Positions 1 to 13,225 are shown, counted from the first letter of the stretch. The stretch is DNA of 64,000 nt from Paraescarpia echinospica (GCA_020002185.1 CM034531.1:48556715-48620714); one strand, 5' to 3'. Made by a program: numbers and translations. Notes: generated by a model from the sequence alone, not told the origin.

Positions 1-3000
1 CATCAGGTAGATCCAGTATAACTGTCACAGTTAGAACACATCACATGTCGTCAGGTAGATCCAGTATAATTGTCAACGTCAGAATACATCACATGTCATC
101 AGGTAGATCCAGTATATTTGTAACAGTTAGATCGCATCACATGTCGTAAGGTAGATCCAGTATATTTGTCACAGTTAGAACACATCACATGTCATCAGGT
201 AGATCTAGTATATTTGTTAAAATTAGAACACATCACGTGTCATCAGGTAGATCCAGTATATTTGTCACAGTTAGAACACATCACATGTCATCAGGTAGAT
301 CCAGTATATTTGTTACAGTTAGAACACATCACATGTCATCCGGTAGAACCAGTATATTTGTCACAGTTAGAATACATCACATGTCATCATGTAGATCCAG
401 TATATTTGTCACAGATAGAACACATCACATGTCATCAGGTAGATCCAGTATATTTGTCACAGTTAGAACACATCCCATGTCATCAGGTAGATGCAGTATA
501 TTTGTCGCAGTTAGAACAGATCACATGTCATCAGGTAGATCCAGTATATTTTTCACAGTTAGAGCACATCACATGTCATCAGGTAGATCCTGTATATTTG
601 TCACAGTTAGAGCACATCACATGTCATCAGGTAGACCCAGTATATTTTTCATAGTTAGAGCACTTCACATGTCATCAGGTAGACCCAGTATATTTGTCAC
701 AGTTAGAACATATCACATGTCGTCAGGTAGATCCAGTATAATTGTCAACGTCAGAATACATCACATGTCATCAGGTAGATCCAGTATATTTGTTAGAGTT
801 AGAACACATCACATATCGTAAGGTAGATCCAGTATATTTGTCACAGTTAGAACACATCACATGTCATCAGGTAGATCTAGTATATTTGTTAAAATTAGAA
901 CACATCACGTGTCATCAGGTAGATCCAGTATATTTGTCACAGTTAGAACTCATCACATGTCATCAGGTAGATCCAGTATATATGTCACAGTTAGAACACA
1001 TCACATGTCATCAGGTAGATCCAGTATATTTGTTACAGTTATAACACATCACATGTCATTAGGTAGATCCAGTATATTTGTTACAGTTAGAGCACATCAC
1101 ATGTCATTAGGTACATCCAGTATATATTTTACAGTTGGAACACATCACATGTCATCAGATAAATCCAATATATGTGTTACAGTTAGAGCACATCACATGT
1201 CATCAGGTAGATCCAGTATATTTGTCACAGTTAGAACACATCACATTTCTTCAGGTAGATCCAGTATATTTGTCACAGTTAGAACACATCACATGTCATC
1301 AGGTAGAACCAGTATATGTTTCACAGATAGAACACATCACATGTCATCAGGTAGATCCAGTATAACTGTCACAGTTAGAACACATCACATGTCATCAGGT
1401 AGATCCAGTATAACTGTCACAGTTAGAACAAATCACATGTCATCAGGTAGATTCAGTATATTTATCACAGTTAGAACACATCACATTTCATCAGGTAGAT
1501 CCAGTATATTTGTTACAGTTAGAGCACATCACATGTCATTAGGTAGATCCAGTATATATTTTACAGTTAGAACACATCACATGTCATCAGAGAGATCCAG
1601 TATATGTGTTACAGTTAGGGCACATCACATATCATCAGGTAGATTCAGTATATTTATCACAGTTAGAACACATCACATGTCATAAGGTAGATCCAGTATA
1701 TTTGTCACAGTTAGGGCACATCACATATCATCAGGTAGATCCAGTATATTTGTCACAGTTAGAACACATCACATGTCATCAGGTAGATCCAATATATTTG
1801 TTACAGTTAGAACACATCACATGTCATCAGGTAGATCCAGTATATTTGTCACAGTTAGAGCAAATCACATGTCATCAGGTAGATCCTGTATATTTGTTAC
1901 AGTTAGAGCACGTCACATGTCATTAGGTAGATCCAGTATATTTGTCACAGTTAGAACACATCACATGTCATCAGGTAGATCCGGTATAACTGTCACAGTT
2001 AGAACACATCACATGTCGTCAGGTAGATCCAGTATAATTGTCAACGTCAGAATACATCACATGTCATCAGGTAGATCCAGTATTTTTGTTACAGTTAGAT
2101 CGCATCACATGTCGTAAGGTAGATCCAGTATATTTGTCACAGTTAGAACACATCACATGTCATCAGGTAGATCTAGTATATTTGTTAAAATTAGAACACA
2201 TCACGTGTCATCAGGTAGATCCAGTATATTTGTCACAGTTAGAACACATAACATGTCATCAGGTAGATCCAGTATATATGTCACAGTTAGAACACATCAC
2301 ATGTCATCAGGTAGATCCAGTATATTTGTTACAGTTAGAACACATCACATGTCATCCGGTAGAACCAGTATATTTGTCACAGTTAGAATACATCACATGT
2401 CATCATGTAGATCCAGTACATTTGTCACAGATAGAACACATCACATGTCATCAGGTAGATCCAGTATATTTGTCACAGTTAGAACACATCACATGTCATC
2501 AGGTAGATGCAGTATATTTGTCACAGTTATAACACATCACATGCTATCAGGTAGATCCAGTATAACTGTCACAGTTAGAACACATCACATGTCATCAGGT
2601 AGATCCAATATATTTGTTACAGTTAGAAAACATCACATGTCATCAGGTAGATCCAGTATATTTGTCACAGTTAGAGCACATCACATGTCATCAGATAGAT
2701 CCAGTATATTTGTCACAGTTAGAGCACATCACTTGTCATCAGATAGATCCAGTATATTTGTCACAGTTAGAACACATCACATGTCATCAGGTAGATCCAG
2801 TATATTTGATACAGTTAGAGCACATCACATGTCATTAGGTAGATCCAGTATATATTTTACAGTTAGAACACATCACATGTCATCAGATAGATCCAATATA
2901 TGTGTTACAGTTAGAGCACATCACATGTCATCAGGTAGATCCAGTATATTTGTCACAGTTAGAACACATCACATTTCTTCAGGTAGCTCCAGTATATTTG

Positions 3001-5448
3001 TCACAGTTAGAACACATCACATGTCATCAGGTAGAACCAGTATATTTGTCACAGTTAGAACACATCACATGTCATCAGGTAGATCCAGTATAACTGTCAC
3101 AGTTAGAACATATCACATGTCGTCAGGTAGATCCAGTATAATTGTCAACGTCAGAATACATCACATGTCATCAGGTAGATCCAGTATATTTGTTAGAGTT
3201 AGAACACATCACATGTCGTAAGGTAGATCCAGTATATTTGTCACAGTTAGAACACATCACATGTCATCAGGTAGATCTAGTGTATTTGTTAAAATTAGAA
3301 CACATCACGTTTCATCAGGTAGATCCAGTATATTTATCACAGTTAAAACACATCACATTTCATCAGGTAGATCCAGTATATTTGTTACAGTTAGAGCACA
3401 TCACATGTCATTAGGTAGATCCAGTATATATTTTACAGTTAGAACACATCACATGTCATCAGAGAGATCCAGTATATGTGTTACAGTTAGGGCACATCAC
3501 ATATCATCAGGTAGATTCAGTATATTTATCACAGTTAGAACACATCACATGTCATTAGGTAGATCCAGTATATTTGTCACAGTTAGGGCACATCACATAT
3601 CATCAGGTAGATCCAGTATATTTGTCACAGTTAGAACACATCACATGTCATCAGGTAGATCCAGTATATTTGTAACAGTTAGGGCACATCACATATCATC
3701 AGGTAGATCCAGTATATTTGTAACAGTTAGGGCACATCACATATCATCAGGTAGATCCAGTATATTTGTCACAGTTAGGGCACATCACATGTCATCAGGT
3801 AGATCCAGTATATTTGTCAACGTTAGAGCACATCACATGTCATCAGGTAGATCCAGTATATTTGTTACAGTTAGAACACATCACATGTCATCAGATAGAT
3901 CCAGTATATCTGTCACAGTTAGAACACATCACATGTCATCAGGTAGATCCAATATATTTGTTACAGTTAGAACACATCACATGTCGTCAGGTAGATCCAG
4001 TATAATTGTCAACGTTAGAATACATCACATGTCATCAGGTAGATCCAGTATATTTGTTACAGTTTGAACACATCACATGTCGTCAGGTAGATCCAGTATA
4101 TTTGTCACAGTTAGAACACATCACATGTCATCAGGTAGATCTAGTATATTTATTACAGTTAGAACACATCACGTGTCATCAGGTAGATCCAATATATTTG
4201 TCACAGTTAGAACACATCACATGTCATCAGGTAGATCCAATATATATGTCATAGTTAGAACACATCACATGTCATTAGGTAGATCCAGTATATATTTTAT
4301 AGTTAGAACACATCACATGTCATCAGGTAGATCCAATATATGTGTTACAGTTAGAGCACATCACATGTCATTAGGTAGATCCAGGGTATATTTTACAGTT
4401 AGAACACATCACATGTCATTAGATAGATCCAGTATATGTGTTACAGTTAGAGCACATCACATGTCATCAGGTATATCCAGTATATTTGTTACAGTTAGAA
4501 CACTTCACATGTCATCAGGTAGATCCAGTATATTTGTCACAGTTAGAACACATCACATGTCATCAGGTAGATGCAGTATATTTGTCACAGTTATAACACA
4601 TCACATGTCATCAGGTAGATCCAGTATATCTGTCACAGTTAGAACACATCACATGTCATCAGGTAGATCCAGTATATTTGTCACAGTTAGAACACATCAC
4701 ATGTCATCAGGTAGATCCAATATATTTATTACAGTTAGAGCACATCACATGTCATTAGGTAGATCCAGTATATATTTTACAGTTAGAACACATCACATGT
4801 CATCAGATAGATCCAGTATATGTGTTACAGTTAGAGCACATCACATGTCATCAGGTAGATCCAGTATATTAGTCACAGTTAGAGCACATCACATGTCATC
4901 AGGTAGATCCATTATATTTGTCACAGTTAGAACACATCACATGTCATCATGTAGATCTAGTGTGTTTGTTACAGTTAGAACACATCACATGTCATCAGGT
5001 AGATCTAGTATATTTGTCACAGTTAGAACACATCACATGTCATTAGGTAGATCCAGTATATTTGTTACAGTTAGAACACATCACATGTCATCAGGTAGAT
5101 CCAGTATATTTGTCACAGTTAGAACACATCACATGTCATCAGGTAGATGCAGTATATTTGTCACAGTTAGAACACATCACATGTCATCAGGTAGATCCAA
5201 TATATTTGTTACAGTTAGAACACATCACATGTCATCAGGTAGATCCAGTATATTTGTCACAGTTAGAGCACATCACATGTCATCAGGTAGATCCAGTATA
5301 TTTGTTACAGTTAGAGCACATCACATGTCATTAGGTAGATCAAGTATATATTTTACAGTTAGAACAAATCACATGTCATCAGATAAATCCAGTACATTTG
5401 TTGCAGTTAGAGCACATCATATGTCATTAGGTAGATCCAGTATATTTC
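1..5448. repeat. 48-bp minisatellite array, about 113 units
   Basis: The whole stretch is a head-to-tail array of a 48-bp unit, seen as an exact pattern return every 240 bases (5 units). The left edge is cut by the window; the right edge is at about 5448. Because 48 is a multiple of 3, two plus-strand frames read as 16-residue repeats (cores SSGRSSIFVTVRTHH and LEHITCHQVDPVYLSQ). The longest open run is 4077-5459, 460 codons. Both frames are broken repeatedly: TCGTAA and CATAAGG variants stop one, CATTAG variants stop the other. I read it as non-coding satellite, probably in the gene 1 intron before 6591. Confidence 0.95.
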
Positions 5449-6376
5449 GAGCGTTTTAATGTTTTAATGTTTAAGGTTTTAATATTAAATATTTTAATGT
5501 TAATCCTTGCCAGTCCTCCACAGCAGTACATTGGGACGCGAACTATGGGTTGTCCGAGCGTATTGTGTGCTTTGTCCGAGCGTATTGGGTATTCACCACC
5601 AGCTTTTTTGTCAGAAAGATTACCAGGACGGAATCCTGAAACTCGTCTTTCATTTTGACGACTTCTTCGTTGATGTAGAAAGTAACACTATCCATGCAAA
5701 CATCCCACAGTCTTCCAGACCACCAAAATATACATGGATGACCTCTACCATAGAAAGTGTTGGAGGCATGATATATTGATCGTCGTGATCAATTAATTAC
5801 TGAAATAGCCGTACTTTAAAATGCTTGTGTTACCCCAAAAAAGTCCGAATTACCCCCAATGGGTAAATACCCCAGGTTAAATACCGCTGCTCTACATAAA
5901 CAAATGACAGAAAAGTTACATTGTTCTGAAAAGCACGTCAATAACATAAAAACTCATCAAAATGTCTATATACGTCCACTGACATATTTGTAGATGGCAG
6001 TATTATATTTACGATGATATAGAAAACCACTAAATTCCGTCGCTGGAACTCCATGTACAACCTTTTGAAGTATTGAGCCCCTTCGATACCCCAACCCACG
6101 GACGAATTATAAAAAAAAAACTACGAACCATCCTATTGGGCCCGCTAAATCACATTCACAATTTCAGCCACATAAATCAAAACTAACGGAGTTACATTCC
6201 ACAAAGAAAAAAAGAACCTACTATTTTATAATAATAGAAGCAACACACAAAGTATATTGGGAAAAAGTGTTCTTTCGACACTGTGTGCTATTTTCAGTGA
6301 ATATGATAAAGAAAGTGAGTAAGTCGCAATCCATTTGAACCAATGCGTAACATAGAAATGAGATGTAGACTACGTG
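5449..6376. other. No gene seen; presumed gene 1 intron
   Basis: AT-rich sequence between the 48-bp array and a SINE. It begins with a short run of TTTTAATG-like repeats (5449-5505). Small open frames here match nothing I recognise. The N-terminal half of the first visible VWA domain of gene 1 is not here, so that exon must lie left of the window. Confidence 0.5.
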
Positions 6377-6567
6377 GAGCGCAGTGGTGCAGTAGCTAGG
6401 GCATCGGACTGTCAATCGAGAGAACCCGGGTTCGAATCCTGTGCTGTCGTGTCGTAAGCTGTATGAATGAGTACCTGGCTATAGAAAGTGGTGGATATTT
6501 GTGTTCGAATAGTCTTCGCCAGTACGAGGGACTGGATACTGTGCTATAAAGAATTTACCTTTACTAC
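6377..6567 (+). mobile_element. tRNA-derived SINE, internally deleted copy
   Basis: The head GTGGAGCGCAGTGGTGCAG and the box-B-like GGGTTCGAATCC mark a tRNA-derived SINE. The body (CTGTATGAATGAGTACC, GGTGGATATT) and tail (ATACTGTGCTATA, ACCTTTACT) match five other copies in this window. It lacks the middle part present in the 51853 copy. Its tail ends about 24 nt before the 3' splice site at 6590. Confidence 0.85.
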
Positions 6568-6590
6568 TCACTGTTTGCATGTGTCGGCAG

Positions 6591-6759
6591 TTGAAGAAGA
6601 AGGGCATCCACGTGATTGTCATCGGAATCGGCGGTTGGATAGATGAGTTGGAGCTGGCTAACATTGCGAATGCGCCGTACCGCAAGAATCAGATCGACAT
6701 CAAAGACTTCAACGCTCTGTCATCGATCAGACAGAAGATAGTCGACATGATTTGCGACA
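6591..6759 (+). CDS. Gene 1 exon: C-terminal half of a VWA domain
   Basis: The acceptor CGGCAG ends at 6590 and the donor GTACGT starts at 6760. The frame enters at phase 0 and leaves at phase 1. It encodes the late VWA strands ([11 protein letters not shown], then LANIANAP) and ends at the closing Cys (ICD), as the other VWA modules do. The MIDAS-bearing first half must be on exons left of the window. Confidence 0.8.
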
Positions 6760-9700
6760 GTACGTCCCATAAACTAGTTTTTTGTGCGTGTGTGCGTGTG
6801 CGCGTGTGCGCGTGCGTGTGTGAGTGTGGGCGCGCGTGTGCGTGCGTTTGCATTCGCTTCTGTGTATGCCAACATTTTCATAATGCTATAGAGTGTTTCA
6901 TTTTTTGCAAACATGATTGATGCTATGAGCAAATGTAATGTTAGCGAAAACTCATGTTGCATACATACTATGCGTATGCTATAGGTGGACTTGCTATAGA
7001 CGTAGTTCAACTGTTGGAAGATTTCCAACGAAAAATACGTTTGACTCGTTTCAGATCAAGACGAGTGTAGCAGTAATCCTTGCCGAAACGGTGGAATTTG
7101 TATCGACGGCATTGAGATGTTCTGGTGCCGTTGTCCGACAGGTGTCGCTGGTGTGCAGTGCGAACGAAGTAGGTGATTCTGGCGTAGTTTTTTTTCTACG
7201 TATGTTTAATACATTTTAAGTCAGAAAAACCTGTAATTTCAATTTGTTTGGACAAACACTTATGTCGCTTCTTAACGAATAGTGTAACGGAATTGTTAAA
7301 CATGTGGTCATGCTAACGTTATACCCTTCTATAAAGCTTAAACTGCTAAAATAAGTACTTCAACTGACGAGCATACTGTGACAAGTCTAAGCCATAAGCG
7401 TGTAGCAATGTATCAACGTATGTAAAACATGAATGTGTTCTTGCAGGATGCCGCATCAAGTCCGATGTCACCTTCGCACTGGACGCTTCCGGAAGCGTGG
7501 GAAAGGCCAACTTCTTGAAACAGATGGACTTCGTCTACAAGGTCGTCAACGGCCTGAACCTGAACGTCGACAGCCGCGTATCGGCGATGACGTACGCCAG
7601 TTCGCCGAATGTGCAGTTCTACCTGAACGAGTACACGTTGAAGTACGCCGTCCTCAACGCCCTCACCTTCTACTACACGGGCGGCACAACGAACACCGCG
7701 AGCGTCATCGATATGATGAGGAACAACATCTACACCTCAGGCAGAGGCGACCGCAGCGACGCTCCCAATATCGCGGTCGTCATCACCGACGGACGCTCCG
7801 ACGATAGAGCCGCGACCATCAAGGCGGCGACGAACGCGCGCAAACAGGGCATGGCACTGCTGACCGTCGGCGTGGGAAACAACGTGGATCACAGCGAACT
7901 AAAGACGATCGCCGACTTCCCACAGGATCGGAACTACTTCAAGACGAGCAGCTTCGATAATCTTGGTGGTCTCGCAAATAACCTCATTTTAGCCATCTGC
8001 AATGGTACGTTACTTCGGTTTGTTCTTATCGCAATCAGCGGTACCAATTACTGCCTTGAAAGACATTAATGGCTTGAATGCGACACATTGCCAAGTCGCC
8101 TTAACACATTAGGGACCTACGCTGAACAAACATGTTGCTTATTTTGCGCAAATATTTGGCATGTTGTTTTCAGTGGTGTTTTGACATGTTCGCGTCTTAT
8201 GCGTGACATCGCCAAAGATGCGAACAAAAACATATTTGATGTGTGTGCCTGCATGCATGCGCGTTCGTGCGTGCGTGCATGCGTGTGCATGCGGGCACCT
8301 GTGTTACTGTGCATATGTGTGGTGTCAGTGAACATAGATAATTATGCGTTGTCCTCTGAATATACCCTTCTGAACCTGTTGCTAATATTTTCGTTATTGT
8401 TGTCCTCTGACAGCCGATGACGAGTGTCTGTCCAGACCGTGCCAGAACAACGGCAGGTGTGTGGACCTAATCAACGGCTATCGCTGTGAATGTCGCAGTG
8501 ACTATTCCGGCAGTCGGTGCGAACGTCGTAAGTATTTGATAATTTGGTAACTTGCAGTGATGCTTAATAACCATATGTGTACGACATTTGTAATCGTCGG
8601 AAAATACGCTAATCTTTCCATGCGGTATCCTTGCACAATATGTAGCCTGTTGTGGACTCTCGACCAAACAAACAAGGACTTGATGTGGCACTGGAAATGT
8701 TGTCAGCTAGCTTGAACGAGGACATGATCGTTGTTTTAACCTGCAGTTCGATGCTGTTAAATGAATGCTGCCTCATGCTTTTCGCGGCAGTCTTCCTATT
8801 TATGACTATTATCTATATGTTTCATTCGCATGCAAAGTTAATGAAAAAAAACGAGCGATCCTCCTTTTGAGACTAAGATGTTTTTATGCACACACAAATG
8901 TATTCGGGTATGACACTGCATGGACTAATTGCTAAACCCGTCCACATAAGCAGCATGCTTCATCTTAGTACAATGCAATATCCCAGAGGATACACAGTAT
9001 ATCCGTGCGGTAGTATTTACAATATAATTTATAATGTAACAATAACAATTACTACGGCAACATGTTGGACTGCGTTACAACAAGTATAAATTACAACAAG
9101 TATAAATTACAACAAGTATAAATTACAATATTCATATTACTTAGTACATGAAAGTTTCGCTTTGTTTATACAAAGTGAAATCATACGGTAGACTAATAAG
9201 TATGGTTCACGGCTTGTAACTTGTGATAGTCTTCTTATATAGTGGAACCTCGCTATTACGGTCATGTTCGGGACTGAACCAGAGTGGCCTGGATGGAGAG
9301 GTGACCGTATTAACTGAACTAACTTCCTATATATCTTCTTTACTGTTAAAGAAGTAATTAGGGACAGTCCATTGGTGACCGTAATTGTGAGGTGGCTGTA
9401 TTACTGAGGTGACCATAAAGCGAAGTTAGCCTGTGTATGTACGCATGCGGTGAGTAACAATTATCATGCGGAGCCGAGTCGAGCCCAACTACACGTTTTC
9501 AGATACCCATACACAATTGTCCAGACACGAACCTATAGGCCTATGTTTGAATATTAATGCACATCCACTTTGTCCGCGCAGGTTGCAGCGGCAAAGCAGA
9601 TATCGTGTTCGTAATCGACTCGTCCGGCAGTATCCGCCGGGAACGCTTCGGGAAGATCCTGGACTTGGTCAACCGTATCGTCGACAAGAACTCCGTCGTG

Positions 9701-10540
9701 GACGGCACGACACGCTTCGGCGCCGTCGTCTTCAGCGACACCGCGTCCGTCCAGTTCCACCTGAACGCCTACACGACGAAGCAAGACGTCATGGCTGCCG
9801 TCAGCGCCATCAAGTTCGCCGGCGGAAGGACCCACACGGCGGCTGGACTCCAGCTCATGGTGGGCATTTGTCGCATTTCCATACATGCATTTTGTTGTTT
9901 AATTGAAGTAACATAACAGTTTGTAATGACGGACGCATGCATGCAAAAATGATAAGTCGACAGAGGAACGAGTGAGGAGCATGTTGCGATTTGGACAAAC
10001 TCTTCCTTTTATCGTTGTTGTTCTTTGTTGTTGTTGTTCTTTGTTGTTGTTGTTCTTTGTTGTTGTTGTTGTTCTTTGTTGTTGTTGTTGTTCTTTGTTG
10101 TTGTTGTTCTTTGTTGTTGTTGTTCTTTGTTGTCGTCATTCTACTTCTTCTTCCTCTTGAACCTTTGAGGGTGAGGCACACATTATGCAACGATTCCCTC
10201 TTCTTTCAACGATTCGTCTCCACCCACCCCTGTCTTCGTCAATGTTCTGTTACTATAGTTTGTTCACTCCTGCCCTTTCAAAATGTATGTTCACTTTCTT
10301 TTGCTACCATAGTCAGTTTCCCGAGCTTTCTTGATCTACCTCATTCGTCCATTCTCTATACATGTCCTGTATACGTCAGTCAGCTCCAAACTACTTTCAT
10401 TTTCATGTATTTCATCATGCCAATCTCTTCCATTAAATCAGTCTTTCGACATACCAAGGGATTGAAAAAGGACTATATGAGATTATATACTTATATACAT
10501 ACATATATATGTATATATAGGGCTGTATATATATATATAT

Positions 10541-10575
<35 letters not shown>

Positions 10576-13225
10576 CAGAGAGAGAGAGAGTTTGTTTTAT
10601 AAGATCAAAATGCCCGAATGGCGATAATTTATGGCATTGGTTTGTTGCTCCATGGCAGTGTCATGTACTTGCTATTGTTATTATCATTATTGTTTATTAT
10701 TATTATTATTACAGAAAGACAACATGTTCACGTCGGGTAACGGCGACAGAGACGGCGTGCAAAACATCGCTATCATCATCACTGACGGCAACTCGAACCT
10801 AAACCCGCAAAACACGATCCCGTATGCCATCAACGCCCGCGTGAAGGGTGTACACATGATCGTTGTCACCATCGGCAATCTCATCAACATATTGGAGATA
10901 CGCGGAATGGCGAGCATGCCTGTCAAGACGAACATGTACGAGGCCAAGAGTTGGTCGGACCTGAGAAGTCTGCCCACGCCCATCATTAAAAGCACGTGTG
11001 ACGGTAAGAATTAGTGCCACAAGTGCAACATAACATTGCTTCAATGTTTGGGGACATATCATTATTGTACTTCCTGGATCATGCAACACCAAAGAAGTGC
11101 CAGTCATTTGATACAGTAACCCCTCTTGGTATTATTAAACTCTGGCTAACAGGCAAACGTGTAGTAACGGTGGCAGGCTAGCAACATGTGAGCTTGTCGC
11201 TAACGAAAGATCCTCTGTGAGTGTAGACAAAATCCAATTGCCTGTGGCAATATTTGACCCGTATTGTTGATTTCGTCGGAATCAAACTTGTGCTATCTAC
11301 AGTTGTCAGTGGCATGGCAGGCACCAACTTATGAAAGATTATTCTCTTACACTTGTCGCCGTGATCGTTTGTTGATAACAAATAAAAAGTGTCCCTCAGT
11401 TATGCATCAGATGAGGACGTGTTACCCCACAATGCAGTTTGTAGAAATTGACATTTGGAACAGTAACGTAATACTTAGTCGTATATTCGTTGCTGACAAC
11501 AACTACAGGCACGTTCACAGAACTTATATCAAACCTCTTGTTCAATACCTTCGTTGAACTATGTAGAAAAATCTGGTTTTATGTTTCAAAAATGTATTTT
11601 ACTCATTTTGATAACTAGTATTTTTTACAAAGAGCGTGTGTTACAGTCCTAAGATTTATAAGTAACACATTATGCATATGGTTGTATGGCAAATTGTCAT
11701 CGTTGTGTTGCGCACTCGGTGCGGTGTCAACTATATAACGTGTTCTCTTAAACAGATAGGAACGAGTGCGACAGCAACCCATGTCGCAACGGAGGAGTTT
11801 GCAAGAATCGTATCAACCATTACTGGTGCGAGTGCAGAAATGAATATACAGGCGTCAACTGCAACAGACGTAAGTGAACGCAATAGTTTTATCTTACCAA
11901 ACACAGGTACATATTGCCAAAGGGCTTGAAAGGTCATTCGTGGTGGTCTAATGACCAGAACATCTGTCAACAGAGCGAATGAAGGCTTGAATCCACGTAC
12001 ACTGTCGTTCACCCCATTTCGCTTGTATGTTTTGGGAGAGACCCTTATTCACACGAACCTCTCTACCGTGTCCTTATGCCACGGGAAGTAGAAAGATCCC
12101 CATCTTATTGATATTACTTTGACATACAAATTACTTAGCGTCGATGTACAAAATATGGTGTTTTGCCTACTACGTAAGGGTTCCATGTTTACTTTGCCAC
12201 CTAAATTTGGTTTATATACGTGTACGACTGACATATATTTTTTGCAGACAAGTTCTTGTAGTTCTATACCGTCACTCTGAGTTTTCTTGGTAACAAACAA
12301 CAACATATTACATTATTACAACCCAGTGAAATCACTTCGAAGCAGTTGGCGTAGGATTGGTATAAAGGCGACGTGTGTAAAGGAATTATTACTACATCGA
12401 GTTCAATGTTTTCGTTAAATACTGGAATGATTGAGTATTTGAATGAATGATCGTTTATTGAATTTTATTTTCATAGAGGCATACATTATAGCTAAGATAT
12501 TGTACGTCACACGAAGAAGTAGTATAAGCCACCTGTGTTTAACTAGATTAATCGGTATAGTATTCAATCATCATTCCTTAACTACATTGACTCTGATTAG
12601 ATCACGTCAACTAGGCTCACATGTTAACTACATAATCATTGTTTCTTTCATCTACCATCTAGGGTGTACACGACAAATGGACCTTGTGTTCATACTGGAC
12701 CTATCCGGCAGTCTCGATGAACTATACGACGTCAGCCTCGAGTTCATGAACATCGTCATCCACGGCCTGCCGATGCGATCTGGACGGGCTCGTATTGCGC
12801 TCATCAGCTACGCCAACAGCGCCCGGGTGGAGTTCTACCTCAACACGTACCAGAGCAAGCAGGAGGTCCTCAATGCGCTCAGCTTCCGCGCCGCTGGCGG
12901 ACGTACCAACACGCAAGAGGCGATCAGTAGGGCCTATGACAGCGTCTTCTCTTCGGGCCGTGGAGATCGCGGTGGCGTGCAAAACATCGCTATCGTCATC
13001 ACGGACGGTCGCTCGAATGTGAACTCCGCAAACACGGAGAGGGCAGCCGATACGGCGCGACAGAGGAATATCGAGGTGTTCGTTGCAGCCACCACCAACA
13101 AGGCCAACATGGGTGAGGTGCACGCCATTGCCAACGACCCGGATAATAGCCACGTCGTGAATCTCAACTCTAAGGCGCAGGCACAGTCAGCAGCCAACGA
13201 ACTTCTGAATAAGCTGTGCGGATAG
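6591..13225 (+). CDS. Gene 1: secreted VWA/EGF repeat protein, 3' part
   Basis: Proposed join: 6591-6759, 7055-7168, 7447-8004, 8414-8527, 9582-9859, 10715-11003, 11756-11869, 12663-13225. The 2199 bases read in one frame to TAG at 13223-13225, giving 732 residues. Domain order is VWA C-terminal half, cbEGF, VWA, cbEGF, VWA, cbEGF, VWA. All splice sites are GT-AG and every module boundary is phase 1, the classic arrangement of shuffled extracellular modules. VWA domains bind ligands through a metal site (MIDAS), intact in the three complete copies (DxSxS, TNT/THT, TDG). Matrilins and related matrix proteins share this VWA-EGF architecture, so a secreted adhesive or matrix role is inferred. 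The 5' end and signal peptide lie outside the window. Exons are GC-rich against AT-rich introns. Confidence 0.85.
7055..7168 (+). CDS. Gene 1 exon: calcium-binding-type EGF module 1
   Basis: A 114-bp exon, phase 1 to phase 1, acceptor TTTCAG and donor GTAGGT. It has six cysteines in EGF order: [14 protein letters not shown], then WCRCPTG, then QCE. The preceding D-x-D-E-C is the start of the calcium-binding EGF consensus. It has the same length as the other three EGF exons in the window. Confidence 0.9.
7447..8004 (+). CDS. Gene 1 exon: complete VWA domain in one exon
   Basis: Acceptor TTCTTGCAG ends at 7446; donor GTACGT starts at 8005; phase 1 to 1. The 558-bp exon encodes an entire VWA: opening Cys ([12 protein letters not shown]), MIDAS DASGS, Thr loop TGGTTNT, VVITDG, and closing LAICN. 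A loop reads GRGDR, containing RGD. Unlike the split VWA at 9582/10715, there is no intron inside the domain. Confidence 0.92.
8414..8527 (+). CDS. Gene 1 exon: calcium-binding EGF module 2
   Basis: 114 bp, phase 1 to 1, acceptor CTGACAG and donor GTAAGT. It reads [15 protein letters not shown], then [11 protein letters not shown], then SRCE. The D-x-x-E-C start and the D...Y pair fit the calcium-binding EGF consensus. Confidence 0.92.
8528..9581. other. Gene 1 intron, EGF2 to VWA
   Basis: AT-rich intron with GTAAGT donor and CGCGCAG acceptor. It holds three direct copies of a short ACAACAAGTATAAATT motif near 9078-9125 and a MITE-like element (separate entry). I see no exon inside. Confidence 0.7.
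9240..9433. mobile_element. MITE-like element, Tigger/pogo-type ends
   Basis: The left end GTGGAACCTCGCTATTACGG and the right end (reverse complement begins CAGGCTAACTTCGC) form an imperfect terminal inverted repeat around a non-coding core of about 190 bp. The ends resemble Tc1/mariner-superfamily Tigger/pogo termini. A TA target duplication is not clear. Confidence 0.55.
9582..9859 (+). CDS. Gene 1 exon: N-terminal half of a VWA domain
   Basis: Acceptor CCGCGCAG ends at 9581; donor GTGGGC starts at 9860; phase 1 to 0. It encodes [22 protein letters not shown] and the Thr loop [10 protein letters not shown]. The domain continues in the exon at 10715. Confidence 0.9.
10012..10135. repeat. 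(TTG)n/TTC microsatellite
   Basis: Runs of TTG broken regularly by TTC, in the intron that splits the VWA. Valine/cysteine-rich open frames here are artefacts of the repeat. Confidence 0.9.
10489..10590. repeat. (TA)n then (GA)n microsatellite
   Basis: Alternating TA followed by a short GAGAGA run, within the same gene 1 intron. Confidence 0.85.
10715..11003 (+). CDS. Gene 1 exon: C-terminal half of a VWA domain
   Basis: Acceptor TTATTACAG ends at 10714; donor GTAAGA starts at 11004; phase 0 to 1. It starts [14 protein letters not shown], carries the third MIDAS motif IITDG and closes at STCD. Joined to 9859 it completes the VWA without a gap. Confidence 0.9.
11004..11755. other. Gene 1 intron, no feature seen
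   Basis: AT-rich intron between the split VWA and EGF module 3. I see no repeat or exon. Confidence 0.6.
11756..11869 (+). CDS. Gene 1 exon: calcium-binding EGF module 3
   Basis: 114 bp, phase 1 to 1, acceptor AAACAG and donor GTAAGT. It reads [16 protein letters not shown], then [11 protein letters not shown], then NC. The six cysteines and spacing match the other EGF exons. Confidence 0.92.
11870..12662. other. Last intron of gene 1, no feature seen
   Basis: AT-rich, donor GTAAGT, acceptor CCATCTAG. No repeat or exon recognised. Confidence 0.6.
12663..13225 (+). CDS. Gene 1 terminal exon: complete VWA and stop
   Basis: The acceptor ends at 12662, entry at phase 1. It encodes [22 protein letters not shown], Thr loop AGGRTNTQ and VITDG, then KLCG followed by TAG. 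The stop falls directly after the closing Cys-Gly of the VWA, so the protein ends with this domain. A loop reads GRGDR. Like the exon at 7447 it has no internal intron. Confidence 0.92.

Noticed and set aside
4077..5459. 460-codon open frame with 16-residue repeats
   Set aside because: Satellite read-through; equivalent units elsewhere in the array carry stops and a second frame is equally open.
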